Below, piece by piece: positions 36,501-45,347 of a DNA stretch of 64,000 bases. This DNA is from CALAZP01 sp964410725. Lineage in GTDB: Bacteria; Bacteroidota; Bacteroidia; Chitinophagales; Saprospiraceae. The notes beneath the pieces are model-generated. The model worked only from the letters and a program-made list of their open reading frames with translations. It had not been told where the DNA came from and ran no database searches. The stretch is from NCBI GenBank assembly GCA_964410725.1, contig CAYPID010000003.1:50118-114117 (forward strand), given 5' to 3'. A program made the position numbers and the translations under genes. Position 1 is the stretch's first letter, and each line of letters starts with the position of its first letter.

Positions 36501-37379
36501 TTACCATCATTTGGAGGCAAAAAGGGATTGAATGATTTACAATATTTTAATAAGGTTAGCGAAAGATTGAGGCATAAAAACAGGGCCATTTCCAGATGGG
36601 ATATTGAGCGGTTGGTATTAAATAAGTTTGAGGAAGTTGGTCAGGTTAAATGTATTGGAAATTTCCAGAACGAGAATTTTATTCGCAAGGGTAACATCAT
36701 AGTTATCGTCATTCCTAAAATCAAGGATGCAAGTAGGTTTTACGAACCGACTTTTAGTCAAGGAGAATTGAATAGAATAAAAGATTTTTTAATGGAACTG
36801 ACGAATCCTTTTACTCAAATTGAGGTTCGCAATCCGACCTATGAGTATTTGCGAATAAAAGGTAAAGTTATATTTAGTGGATTGGAGCCGGGAGAAGGCA
36901 TTATGAATTTGGTTAACGATACCGCTCAGTTTATATGTCCATGGTTTTTTGCTAATAAGATGCAGGCGGCGCTAGGGGGGAGTATCAAGATTTCTGATTT
37001 GTTTAATTTTATTCAGGGACTATCCTATGTAGACTATCTCACTGGTTTTTCCATTGGACAAATTAAGGCAGATTCATCTAATAGAGTGTACTTAGTAGAT
37101 ACTGCTAATGAGGATTTTGCAGGGGAGGTTTTAGAAGGAGGTACTCCGTGGTCAGTATTTTTACTGAGTATGAATCACGATTTTGAAGTATTGGAAAAGG
37201 CTGAATATCATAAGGCAACTCCAACAAACTTATCAGAAATGAGGATTGGAGAGGATTTATTAATTGCATCGGAAGACGTTCAAGAAGATTCATTTGAAAA
37301 GAGCAATAATTTAGAGGAGCCGAACCATGCAACTGATCAGGAGGCAGATAACCAGTTTTGGTTTAAGTTAAAATTGTAA
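33594..37379 (+). CDS. large baseplate J/gp6-like protein (Pvc11-like)
   Basis: A 1261-aa baseplate component. The C-terminal quarter (~985-1200) shows the baseplate J pattern: RLRHKNRAISRWDIERLVLNKFEEVGQVKCI followed by a predicted beta segment. The N-terminal ~300 residues are helical, and the middle is a long beta-rich region specific to this type of cluster. The last ~60 residues are acidic. In PVC the homologue forms the wedge ring that connects gp25 and the sheath. It is larger than the PVC counterpart as I remember it; precise comparison would need alignment. Confidence 0.85.
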   Translation: MNRNKYQGLSENERVLDALDPRYFPLDDRQLTDYLQLIKDYSKQLKYFNSKDEVEGDWQNFFLSDDIFLLAEIVKFDLKHIEFQKINLLQSFDTYADIEKKTGVWVSVFRLCLQMLQQVDRWYSLSSKFNKKRFPSRLEEELSGMIEYLLAEQFRRLISIDIGKPAIEFPFGTFAMPYDSFSKIWKIDAALPENIFDRGDSKIEQLDFALKQLLILYRNIFKSVSTLQSKVPEILSKELEKDTHEPHIGLLLSFLQLLQIQQTHLNSLTKKHLNFYFKEVLKQKLDAEQPDYAFIYFLTSDLRNSANIPKGSILLAGQDQSGNLIRYQTKDDTILNNTRISDIKTLFVSRNPLIDSFSQFRMVNGIFKRSISIAGENKKAWPTLGEDQTFKVDEERSMEEINLGLILASPNLHLASGIREVQLVFDFEKSSIQHLTRLLVDIANNRGLSPEEVFFEIFSEAFSLSLTTESGWLDIPNYEVILPRDFSNAQLNINFSLSRKEPAIIAYNEDVHQLGVNLHQPAIRIELSNSATVYPYSFLDRLKINEIQLVSKVNNLGDYHLFNSYGPLDAANGIEFLGPMPKKGDYFMIGSKELFTKNVTDLEISWNYGSFPFEEGGLKEYFDAYQRGIENDSFKISLSGRSDYQFNPFKSEKRQVFDLFESTPNMEISPIRKLEKIDVKKLEIKPDYQLKTGEIEQFHKNSSTGFLKFELVQPSMGFGFEVYPKLFSDTVTHNASQSGLLKGEGDKKPIPNNPFVPTINDLNINYVAKHTIVLDERRIFENNPDTKEAIYHLHPFGRQIIFEDGKVYGQSLFPQYEQEGYLFLGLDGIEAGEKFNLLFDLEKSEKWEIGKQPNPEWVYLNNDQWKPFQAADILSDQTKGLIETGIISLRLPKDAQRSKILMPNKLFWIGVHLRNKAELVSRTQRIYTNAALTEYKRDIENQHRIFPLPPFTISEFEEPIPGVIGVVQPLPSFGGKKGLNDLQYFNKVSERLRHKNRAISRWDIERLVLNKFEEVGQVKCIGNFQNENFIRKGNIIVIVIPKIKDASRFYEPTFSQGELNRIKDFLMELTNPFTQIEVRNPTYEYLRIKGKVIFSGLEPGEGIMNLVNDTAQFICPWFFANKMQAALGGSIKISDLFNFIQGLSYVDYLTGFSIGQIKADSSNRVYLVDTANEDFAGEVLEGGTPWSVFLLSMNHDFEVLEKAEYHKATPTNLSEMRIGEDLLIASEDVQEDSFEKSNNLEEPNHATDQEADNQFWFKLKL

Positions 37380-37390
37380 ATCATTAAGAT

Positions 37391-38161
37391 ATGGCGTTAG
37401 TAAACCGACAGACACTAAAGAATTACTTCAAAAAAGGGAGCTCGCCTAATGAAATGCATTTTGCTCATTTGATTGACTCAACAGTTAATATTGTCGAAGA
37501 TGGAATAGGTAGAGGAGTCGATGATGGTTTTCGAATAGCTCCCCAAGGGTATTCAAAGAAATTGATTTCATTTTTCCAAAATGCAAGAAATCGGACACCT
37601 TCTTGGTTTATTGGGTTTAACGATTCCAAGGATGGGTTAGCCTTTCATGATGGTGATGAGGAAAGTAGGCTTATTCTGAAAGAAGGAGGAAAAATTGGAA
37701 TTGGAACGGACCACCCAATGCATCAACTTGAAGTTAAAGGAACTGCAGCTTTCGATACTCGATCTGGATCTTTTGCTAGAGGAGTGGTGCCAGCGGATGG
37801 ACAATGGCATAATCTATTAACCGAATTAGATGACATCCAAGGTTTTGAAATAATGGCACGAGCAAGAGGTAGAAAGGGAAGTGGTAAATATTCAATTGCT
37901 CATGCTATAGCCTTATCAACTTTTGGTGGTAGAGGATCATCATCTAAAATCAGAATTACCAATGCGCACTATGGAGGTTTTTTTAATAGGATTCAAATGA
38001 GGTGGAGTGGCCAAGTCAATAATTACAATTTACAAATCAGGACCAGAAGACATTATGGGCTCAATGACCAAACTGGTGATCCATATTTCATTGTATTTAA
38101 TCTGACGAGGCTATGGAATGAGGAGGAAGTTAATCAAGTTAATGCTAATTTTTATCTGTGA
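37391..38161 (+). CDS. putative tail-fibre or baseplate-decoration protein
   Basis: A 256-aa protein. The N-terminal LKNYFKKGSSPNEMHFAHLIDS resembles the attachment region of phage and eCIS fibre-like proteins. The stretch KIGIGTDHPMHQLEVKGTAAF near 105-125 is the IGIGT..LEVKG repeat common in trimeric tail fibres and adhesins of this phylum. The C-terminal ~130 residues (from SGSFARGVV) are beta-rich with many Arg and aromatic residues, and could be a lectin-like head. It lies between the two big baseplate genes and overlaps the next by 4 bp. A receptor-binding role is inference. Confidence 0.6.
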   Translation: MALVNRQTLKNYFKKGSSPNEMHFAHLIDSTVNIVEDGIGRGVDDGFRIAPQGYSKKLISFFQNARNRTPSWFIGFNDSKDGLAFHDGDEESRLILKEGGKIGIGTDHPMHQLEVKGTAAFDTRSGSFARGVVPADGQWHNLLTELDDIQGFEIMARARGRKGSGKYSIAHAIALSTFGGRGSSSKIRITNAHYGGFFNRIQMRWSGQVNNYNLQIRTRRHYGLNDQTGDPYFIVFNLTRLWNEEEVNQVNANFYL

Positions 38162-40908
38162 GAAAAGAGGCTCAAGTAATAAAGGCGGAACCATTTGATA
38201 ATGCGGATTTGAACTATGATATCCTTCTGCAGAAAGGATTAGAATGGGTTCAACAATATGCAGGAGATCATTGGACGGATTATAATTATCACGATCCAGG
38301 GGTAACTTTTTTGGAGCAGATCGTTTATGCCATAACAGATTTAGGATATAGGACCTCTTTTGATATTCAAGATCTTTTAATGGTTGGAAAGGATGATTTT
38401 CCTCTTGTTAAATTGAATTTATTTTTTCCGCCGCATGAAATCCTACCTGTTAACCCAGTAAATGTTACAGATTTTAGAAAATTAATAATTGACCGCGTTA
38501 AAGAAATTGACAACGCTTGGGTTTTACCGGTCAAAGATGACCCCTCTGGTTTTAAAGGACTATACAGTATTCTTTTGCAATGTTCAGAGGATTTGACTGA
38601 TGTCCAAAAGGAAAAGGTGAAAGATTCTGTCAATTCGCTATTTCAAGAGCACCGAAATTTATGTCAGGACTTGAAATCTATTAAAATCTTAAAGGAGGAA
38701 AGCATTACGTTTTCCGGAAAGGTAATTTTAAAATCAGATGCAGTTGGAGAACAGGTTTTTGCAGCTATATTAAATGCCGTAGATAATTATTTGGCACCAG
38801 CAATTAAGTTTTATCATCCCGATGAATTATTTAAAGCTGGTCAGTCTATGGAATCCATTTATGATGGTCCTCAACCATTATATGGCTACCTAGATTCTTC
38901 TGAACTTCCCGAAAGAAGGGATTTAATTTTTACGGGAACTATTAAGGAAATTATACTCAATATTGAAGGGGTACAAGGTTTAAAAGAATTAATAGTATAC
39001 CGAAATGGCATCAAGTCTTTCGGAGATAGCTTGACTTTCGAAGAAGGCATATATCCGGTATTGGGGAACCTTCAGTCGTTTTTTGAAAATGAAAACGAAA
39101 GATTGGACTTTTATAAGGATCAGGTTAGATATATGGTTGATCATATTACAGTCACCCAGCTTTTTGAATCTTTGGCGTCGGGCAGACGTAATTCTTATTT
39201 GAAGGCCATCAAGTATAAAAATGAAATACCGAAAGGCCATTTTACTTATAAGGAGTTGAGTAACTTTTATTCCATTCAGCAGGAAATGCCAGAATTATAT
39301 GGATTAAAACCAGAGAGTTTACCCTCCAATGTTTCCCCGAGAAGAAGGGCTCAAGTCAAACAATTAAAAGCCTATCTGAGTATTTTTGACCAAATAATGG
39401 CTAATTATTTAAGTCAATTAGCGAATGTCAGAAAAATTCTATCTGTGGACAAAGAGTTGGGCAGCACTTATTTCTCCCAATATCCTGCAGATATACCAAG
39501 TTTTGATGAAATCATATTTGAAAAGGACCCCAAACAGTACCTAAACACGCTTAAATCAAGTACAGAAAGTCAGGAGCACTTTTGGGAGAGAAGAAATAAG
39601 GTGCTCAATCATTTATTGGCTCGTTTTGGGGAAAGGTTTATTCAATTGCCTGGGATGAATGCGGCAGAGATTATTGACGCAAAGATTAAATTTTTAAAAA
39701 ATTATGTTGAAATAAGCAGGAATAGAGGAAAAGGATATCATTATCAGTTGGAAGATGATAGCCCATCCAATATTTCGGGTTTAGAACAAAAGTTGATTTT
39801 ATCATTTGATTTGAAAGTTAGCAATGCCTCTTTGATAGAACCATTATTAGAATTTGGAAAAATTGAAAGCAATCCGGAGACTATTAAAAGTTGGCAAAAA
39901 AGGAATATTACTTACAAAGATGGAAGCGAGATTGAGACTTGGAAACTCCCTGTAGAAGAGTATGAATCGGACTCCTTATCTTTCTTTACGCAGACAGATA
40001 ATTTTATCAAACAATTATTTCTGTACGGTAATCAAGATCGATACTACAAATTAGTTGAAACGCAGGAAGAAAAATACAGATGGCATATCTTATATACAGG
40101 ATTAAATATAGTAACTCCAACGGTGGTTTCTATTTCCGATGACTTGGATTTGGCCAAACTAACAATAGCTAATTCGATTCAAAAATTTGACGAATTGAAC
40201 AAAGCTTGTGAGGGGGTTCATTTAGTAGAGCATATTTTATTACGACCATTAGAAAACATTAAATATAGTTATACGCTCTTTGATAAGGAGGGAGGAACAT
40301 TAATCACAAGTTACTATCAAACAGACCTAAAAGAGCAAAAGAAAATAGTAGATGATATTTTCTATCTGGGTTTGGAAAGAGACAACTACGGCATTGGAGA
40401 ATTAAAGGATAAAAACCAGTTTGAAATTGTTCTTTACGGTTCAGAGAATGAAATGATTGGACGATTTGATAAGATGTTTTATTCGAGAATAGCAGCTGAA
40501 AAGGAGGTGGAAAGAGCAATCGCTTTATTTAAGGAAATTCTAGATGGAAATTTTGGAAAGGAAGAAGCAATTGAAATCAACCAAGTAAGCGGAATGGCAC
40601 ACGCTTTTCCGACATCTTTTGGATTTGAAGATGAATATTCAATTATCTTCCCCAATTGGCCTGCTAAATTTCAAAACGATGATTTCAAAAACTTATTGGT
40701 CAATCATATAGCTGAAAACAATCCATTGCATTTAAAAGCGAATTTGTATTTCATCGGAATTAAGAAAATGATGGAATTTGAAGACGCCTTTTTTGATTGG
40801 AAAAATCTAAAAAAAGCAAGTTCTCCAGAGCCCTTAGCATTAGATAGTGCGTCCTTAAGATTAGTTCAAATGCTTCAGGGGCTGAATCCATTTAAGTTGG
40901 AAATCTAA
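38158..40908 (+). CDS. second large baseplate protein (Pvc12-like)
   Basis: A 916-aa eCIS baseplate component. The N-terminus contains WTDYNYHDPGVTFLEQIVYA and ITDLGYRTSFDI, the hallmark of Pvc12/Afp12-type proteins. The remainder is mixed alpha/beta with HLVEHILLRPL near 690, also typical. The start is GTG 38158, overlapping the stop of the fibre-like gene as GTGA. With the 1261-aa protein it should build the wedge ring around the spike hub. No membrane helix is evident. Confidence 0.88.
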   Translation: MRKEAQVIKAEPFDNADLNYDILLQKGLEWVQQYAGDHWTDYNYHDPGVTFLEQIVYAITDLGYRTSFDIQDLLMVGKDDFPLVKLNLFFPPHEILPVNPVNVTDFRKLIIDRVKEIDNAWVLPVKDDPSGFKGLYSILLQCSEDLTDVQKEKVKDSVNSLFQEHRNLCQDLKSIKILKEESITFSGKVILKSDAVGEQVFAAILNAVDNYLAPAIKFYHPDELFKAGQSMESIYDGPQPLYGYLDSSELPERRDLIFTGTIKEIILNIEGVQGLKELIVYRNGIKSFGDSLTFEEGIYPVLGNLQSFFENENERLDFYKDQVRYMVDHITVTQLFESLASGRRNSYLKAIKYKNEIPKGHFTYKELSNFYSIQQEMPELYGLKPESLPSNVSPRRRAQVKQLKAYLSIFDQIMANYLSQLANVRKILSVDKELGSTYFSQYPADIPSFDEIIFEKDPKQYLNTLKSSTESQEHFWERRNKVLNHLLARFGERFIQLPGMNAAEIIDAKIKFLKNYVEISRNRGKGYHYQLEDDSPSNISGLEQKLILSFDLKVSNASLIEPLLEFGKIESNPETIKSWQKRNITYKDGSEIETWKLPVEEYESDSLSFFTQTDNFIKQLFLYGNQDRYYKLVETQEEKYRWHILYTGLNIVTPTVVSISDDLDLAKLTIANSIQKFDELNKACEGVHLVEHILLRPLENIKYSYTLFDKEGGTLITSYYQTDLKEQKKIVDDIFYLGLERDNYGIGELKDKNQFEIVLYGSENEMIGRFDKMFYSRIAAEKEVERAIALFKEILDGNFGKEEAIEINQVSGMAHAFPTSFGFEDEYSIIFPNWPAKFQNDDFKNLLVNHIAENNPLHLKANLYFIGIKKMMEFEDAFFDWKNLKKASSPEPLALDSASLRLVQMLQGLNPFKLEI

Positions 40909-40910
40909 AA

Positions 40911-43900
40911 ATGGCACCAATCCCTAAGCATACCATTAATAAATACCAATTTGATGTTGTTCTACAAAATGAAAAAGACTATCCAGTAATATCTCAAACT
41001 TTAACACAAATTTTTTACCAAGAGCTTCAAGGTGAAATTGAAAAAATATTCTCAAATCAGAATATTCCAGCGGAATTAGTCATTACCATTGATAAAATTG
41101 AAATTGATTTAGGGGATATTTCCAGAAATAATTTGGAAAAGGAGTTAAAGGAAAAATTTATAAGGGAACTCAGCCAATCCATAAAGAAAGCCATTGTTTT
41201 CAACCAAGGAAATTCCAAAACCAGCGTACATATCAGTACTAAAGAATTGGAATTGTTAAGATATTACTTAAGGCGTGGCACCCTGCCCTGGTGGTCCAGT
41301 ATCTTAATGAAGTCTTTGGATTCAACTTTCAGAAAGCTTATTTTATCTCAAACCAGCGCAGTCAGGGAAATGGTATTTGAGGAGGCTATTTACCCAACTC
41401 CAAGAAGTAGAATAATTAACCAGTTTAGAGACCCTACTATATATGCTTTATTCGGAATTATCTCGGCTCAACCAGCTGATTATTACAAATATTACACGGA
41501 CAATTTAATTGCCATCAATCAGCATTCCAAAATTGCCAATGAAAGGGACGTTAAGTATAAAAAAGTAATTCAAGATTTGACATTTATTTATTTGTTAGAT
41601 CAGCAGGGTACAAGCATCAATCAACAAGAATTTTTTAAAAGTCAAATAAAAGCCTTAGCTATAAAATACGATTTGGACTATTTTACTTTGGTAAAACGGG
41701 TATTTATTTCTTCACAAGAAATATTAGGGGTAAAAGAAAGTATTAGTTCCCCAATTGTAAAGCTATCCAGGAAATTGTATGAAGAAGAAATATTAATTGA
41801 TAGAACTAGAGTAAATCCTGAAGAAAAATTCAAGGTATCACAGAAAATCTTGGAAGAACTTCTTAAGCGTGGGTCAAGTTCAATTCCCTTTCAAAAAATA
41901 GGCTTTAGCAGCAAGGATGAAATTTTTCAATGGTTGGCAGAAACAGCCCCTAAGGCATTTGTTTTAAGATATCAAACTTTAGGAAAAGAATGGGCCGTTA
42001 GAGAAAGGACCATTACATTGTTTGATGAAACCTCTCTAGCGGTTCTATTTGAAAAGGCAGCTCCAAAGAAAAAGCAATTGGTTTTTGAAGTTTTTGAAAT
42101 TTTAGAGACCATACAACAAGAGATAACACCGATAAATCAAGAGACCATAGCCTTCAAAAAAGTGATTAGGCATTTCGCCTTGGAACTTTTGGTTTTTCAG
42201 GATTTAAATACGATGACAAATGAGAGCTATTTTCAGCAGCAAATTCAATTGTTCTCAAAAAAATACAATATATCTGAATTTAAAATACTCCAAATTTTAA
42301 TGGAGACAATTGACCAATTAAAAGGTCATAAAAGAGGTTACCAAATAATAAAAAAGGTTATTGAACAATCCAAAGTACAGTTAATCAATCAAGTCCAACC
42401 CGATGAAATTGGTTTAATCCCCAGCACAGAGATTGCCAACATTTTTTTGCAGCTTAAAGAGAACTATTCTACTGAAATACTCAATCGGTTAGAAAGGCAA
42501 TTGGTTAGGTATTTGAATATATATACTTATGGATTAAAAGATTTATCCACTATATATTTTTTTATTGTCAAACAATTGGCAAAGTTATCGGGGGATAATC
42601 CGATTGAAATTCTAGAGCAGAGAATAAACAGAATTGATACTAAAACCAAAGAGGAATTAAAGAATAAAATCCTTTCAGAGCAAGCAATAAAAAGAACAGG
42701 AATAGACTTTGTTCGAATAGAATATTTAATTGATCGATTAAAAGACACGCCTTTAAAAGAATGGATTTTGGCGCTTGGAAAGAAAGATGCAAAAGAAATC
42801 CTTATTGATTTAATTTTTGAAAAGGGCAGTGATTTGGCAGAGTTTGTCGAGCAACAAAAGTATGATATTCATCTTTCTAAAATTCTAGCGGCACAATTGG
42901 AATTGATTGAGTTTAGGTTTCTAATCAAGCAATTCAGGTTAAGTGAAGCCAATAAAATATTGGAGGTTTTTGAAAACATATTAATAATCCAAGAGCGATG
43001 GAAGGTAGCCCGAACTTCAAAAAATCAATTTGAAATATTTCTTAAGGAGCAAATTATACGATATATCCAATCGGGAAAAAAGGAGGAAATAGAACTATTT
43101 GTTTTTGACAAAATGAAGCACAGGGGGTTAATCAACTTTAAAAATTTAACCCTTTTTAGAGATTATATTGATTTTTCAGGGGAATTCTGGTCTGTTCAAT
43201 CTGTAGCGGACTTACTTTTAGGGATTAGTGTATTGGGAAGGGAGCCGATTAAGTCTATTCAAAATATTTTTTTACAAGACTTGGTTTTGCACTATTTGGC
43301 ACATGGGTCAGTCCCAACTTGGATTGAAAAAGATTTGTACGAAAAGGTTTCCATCAGACAGTTATTCAAAGCGAGGATTAAAGAAGCTAATGTAACCTTT
43401 GCCCAAAAATTATCTCAGTTGTTGGCCAGCCAAACTAATCATTCAAGAATATTTGAATTGATTGGGAACGGTAAGGAACTAGAATTTTTTAAATGGTTTG
43501 AAAAGATACCTGGTCATTATAACATAACCCCAATAATTGAAGAAATACAACAGTTTTTCCAAATGGGAAACCTCAAACAAAGGGATAAAAAATTATTTGA
43601 GGCGATAATTCAATACAAAATTTGGTTAGTGCCAGATAAAAAAACAAGGGTTTCAATTTTACAGCATTTTTTATTGGCGGAAGGGTTTAAGATGGATTCT
43701 AAGCAAATACTTAGGGATGAATGGCTATTTATTTATGAATTTATTTTTGGGAGGATATTGGTAAATACTAATCTGGAAGCGTATCGGCGAAAGGTAGTGG
43801 AAAAAATCCAAAAGCATCCGTTGCGGTTTTATGAAGCATTAAAGAAAATACCTAACCCTGAAAAGCAATTGGTCAAAATTTTCAATCAAATCCCTAGAGA

Positions 43901-45347
43901 TATTTTAGTTCAATGGTTTTTAAATGTTTTGAATAGAGGCCCTTTTCCCGAAGGGATAAAAAAATATGGAGCCCTAACCATAGGTTATTTTACGAGCAAC
44001 TTACAAAATAAGTACTTGGAAGGTTATATGTCGATATTTCTAATTCACCTTCTGCGTCCTGGACTCATTCAAGGTCATAGAATAAGGAGGTTTTTTGAGG
44101 AGTTGCAAAACCTTTCCAAGAAAACAAGCGCTGAAATCTTAGGAATATTTTTGAATTCGACTCCTTCGGAAAAAAGGTCTTTGTGGCATTTGTATCCCGA
44201 GCAGTTTTCAATGGGAAATACTTATCGATTGCCGGGACACTTAAAACAAGAATGGGTTTTGGTATTGCATTATATGCAATATGGGTCAATCCCCTTTTTT
44301 GGTAATGTACCTTTAGGAATAGAGGAAATAAGGTTGAAATTGTTGAGGTTAATTGTTGAAGCACCATCATTTATGAGGGTTCATTTATATCGGTTATTAA
44401 GAGCGGATGTTGCTCGAAAAAATTTCGCTTCTCTATTACAACCAATAGATGTACCTATAATTTTAAAAGTGATTCATCCCGACCTAAATAGGGATTGGGA
44501 TCAAATTTCTGTTTTAATAAATAAAAGTTCGCTTGAACAATCGTTAAGATCATCATTGGGTTGGTTGAGTTGGAAAGAAGAATTGGAAGCTATGTTAAAA
44601 ATATGGGTAAACAGAAATTTTTTCATAAGTGGAACAGCCGAAATTATAGTTCCAATCATTAAGAAATACGCAAAAAGAGAAAGGATAGAACCGAATCTTA
44701 TGGTGGGATTAATTGGGGCGAAGGACGAGATTAGGGAAATTAAAATTGTCAAAGAAATAAGCAGTCTATTGAAATTAGAATTGAGGGAAGAAAAAGGGGT
44801 CAGTCAAGAAAGAGCAAATGAGGGGGAAGTCGAAGAAGCGGAAAAAAGCGGTATTTTTATTAATAATGCAGGTTTGGTGTTGTTGTGGCCGTTTTTGGGA
44901 AGGTATTTTAAACGCTTAAACATGATTAAGGATGGGGATTTTATTTCCGAAGAGTTAAGAATGAGAGGAATTCAATTGACGCAATACTTAGTTACGGGAA
45001 AAACGGAAATAGTGGAGAGTGAATTGGCATTAAACAGACTTTTATGTGGAGCGAAAACGGATATGGTTATTGAATATGATTTGGATATTACGGAAGAGGA
45101 AATTGCATTATCGGAGTCCTTGTTACAAGGAGCCATTTACAATTGGGAGAAAATGAGAGGTACCCGAATAGATACTTTTAGACAAACCTTTTTGCAAAGA
45201 GATGGGGTGCTCAGAAAGGGGGAGGATTACTATGAGCTACGGGTGGAAGAAAAGTCCTATGATATGTTGCTTACCACCTTACCTTGGAATTTAGGCATGA
45301 TTAAATTGGCTTGGATGAAATCCAGATTAACAGTGATATGGAAATAA
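40911..45347 (+). CDS. tape-measure protein (Pvc14-like)
   Basis: A 1478-aa protein of the contractile-injection-system tape-measure type. The N-terminal ~110 residues contain LVITIDKIEIDLGDI, the central 1100 are nearly all amphipathic helix (L/I/K/E-rich), and the conserved C-terminal motif FINNAGLVLLWPFLGRYF is near 1316. In PVC/Afp the length of this protein sets the particle length together with the cap protein. Codon bias towards AAA/GAA/TTA is stronger than in its neighbours, as expected from its composition. The last 10 bases overlap the ATPase ATG. Confidence 0.88.
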   Translation: MAPIPKHTINKYQFDVVLQNEKDYPVISQTLTQIFYQELQGEIEKIFSNQNIPAELVITIDKIEIDLGDISRNNLEKELKEKFIRELSQSIKKAIVFNQGNSKTSVHISTKELELLRYYLRRGTLPWWSSILMKSLDSTFRKLILSQTSAVREMVFEEAIYPTPRSRIINQFRDPTIYALFGIISAQPADYYKYYTDNLIAINQHSKIANERDVKYKKVIQDLTFIYLLDQQGTSINQQEFFKSQIKALAIKYDLDYFTLVKRVFISSQEILGVKESISSPIVKLSRKLYEEEILIDRTRVNPEEKFKVSQKILEELLKRGSSSIPFQKIGFSSKDEIFQWLAETAPKAFVLRYQTLGKEWAVRERTITLFDETSLAVLFEKAAPKKKQLVFEVFEILETIQQEITPINQETIAFKKVIRHFALELLVFQDLNTMTNESYFQQQIQLFSKKYNISEFKILQILMETIDQLKGHKRGYQIIKKVIEQSKVQLINQVQPDEIGLIPSTEIANIFLQLKENYSTEILNRLERQLVRYLNIYTYGLKDLSTIYFFIVKQLAKLSGDNPIEILEQRINRIDTKTKEELKNKILSEQAIKRTGIDFVRIEYLIDRLKDTPLKEWILALGKKDAKEILIDLIFEKGSDLAEFVEQQKYDIHLSKILAAQLELIEFRFLIKQFRLSEANKILEVFENILIIQERWKVARTSKNQFEIFLKEQIIRYIQSGKKEEIELFVFDKMKHRGLINFKNLTLFRDYIDFSGEFWSVQSVADLLLGISVLGREPIKSIQNIFLQDLVLHYLAHGSVPTWIEKDLYEKVSIRQLFKARIKEANVTFAQKLSQLLASQTNHSRIFELIGNGKELEFFKWFEKIPGHYNITPIIEEIQQFFQMGNLKQRDKKLFEAIIQYKIWLVPDKKTRVSILQHFLLAEGFKMDSKQILRDEWLFIYEFIFGRILVNTNLEAYRRKVVEKIQKHPLRFYEALKKIPNPEKQLVKIFNQIPRDILVQWFLNVLNRGPFPEGIKKYGALTIGYFTSNLQNKYLEGYMSIFLIHLLRPGLIQGHRIRRFFEELQNLSKKTSAEILGIFLNSTPSEKRSLWHLYPEQFSMGNTYRLPGHLKQEWVLVLHYMQYGSIPFFGNVPLGIEEIRLKLLRLIVEAPSFMRVHLYRLLRADVARKNFASLLQPIDVPIILKVIHPDLNRDWDQISVLINKSSLEQSLRSSLGWLSWKEELEAMLKIWVNRNFFISGTAEIIVPIIKKYAKRERIEPNLMVGLIGAKDEIREIKIVKEISSLLKLELREEKGVSQERANEGEVEEAEKSGIFINNAGLVLLWPFLGRYFKRLNMIKDGDFISEELRMRGIQLTQYLVTGKTEIVESELALNRLLCGAKTDMVIEYDLDITEEEIALSESLLQGAIYNWEKMRGTRIDTFRQTFLQRDGVLRKGEDYYELRVEEKSYDMLLTTLPWNLGMIKLAWMKSRLTVIWK

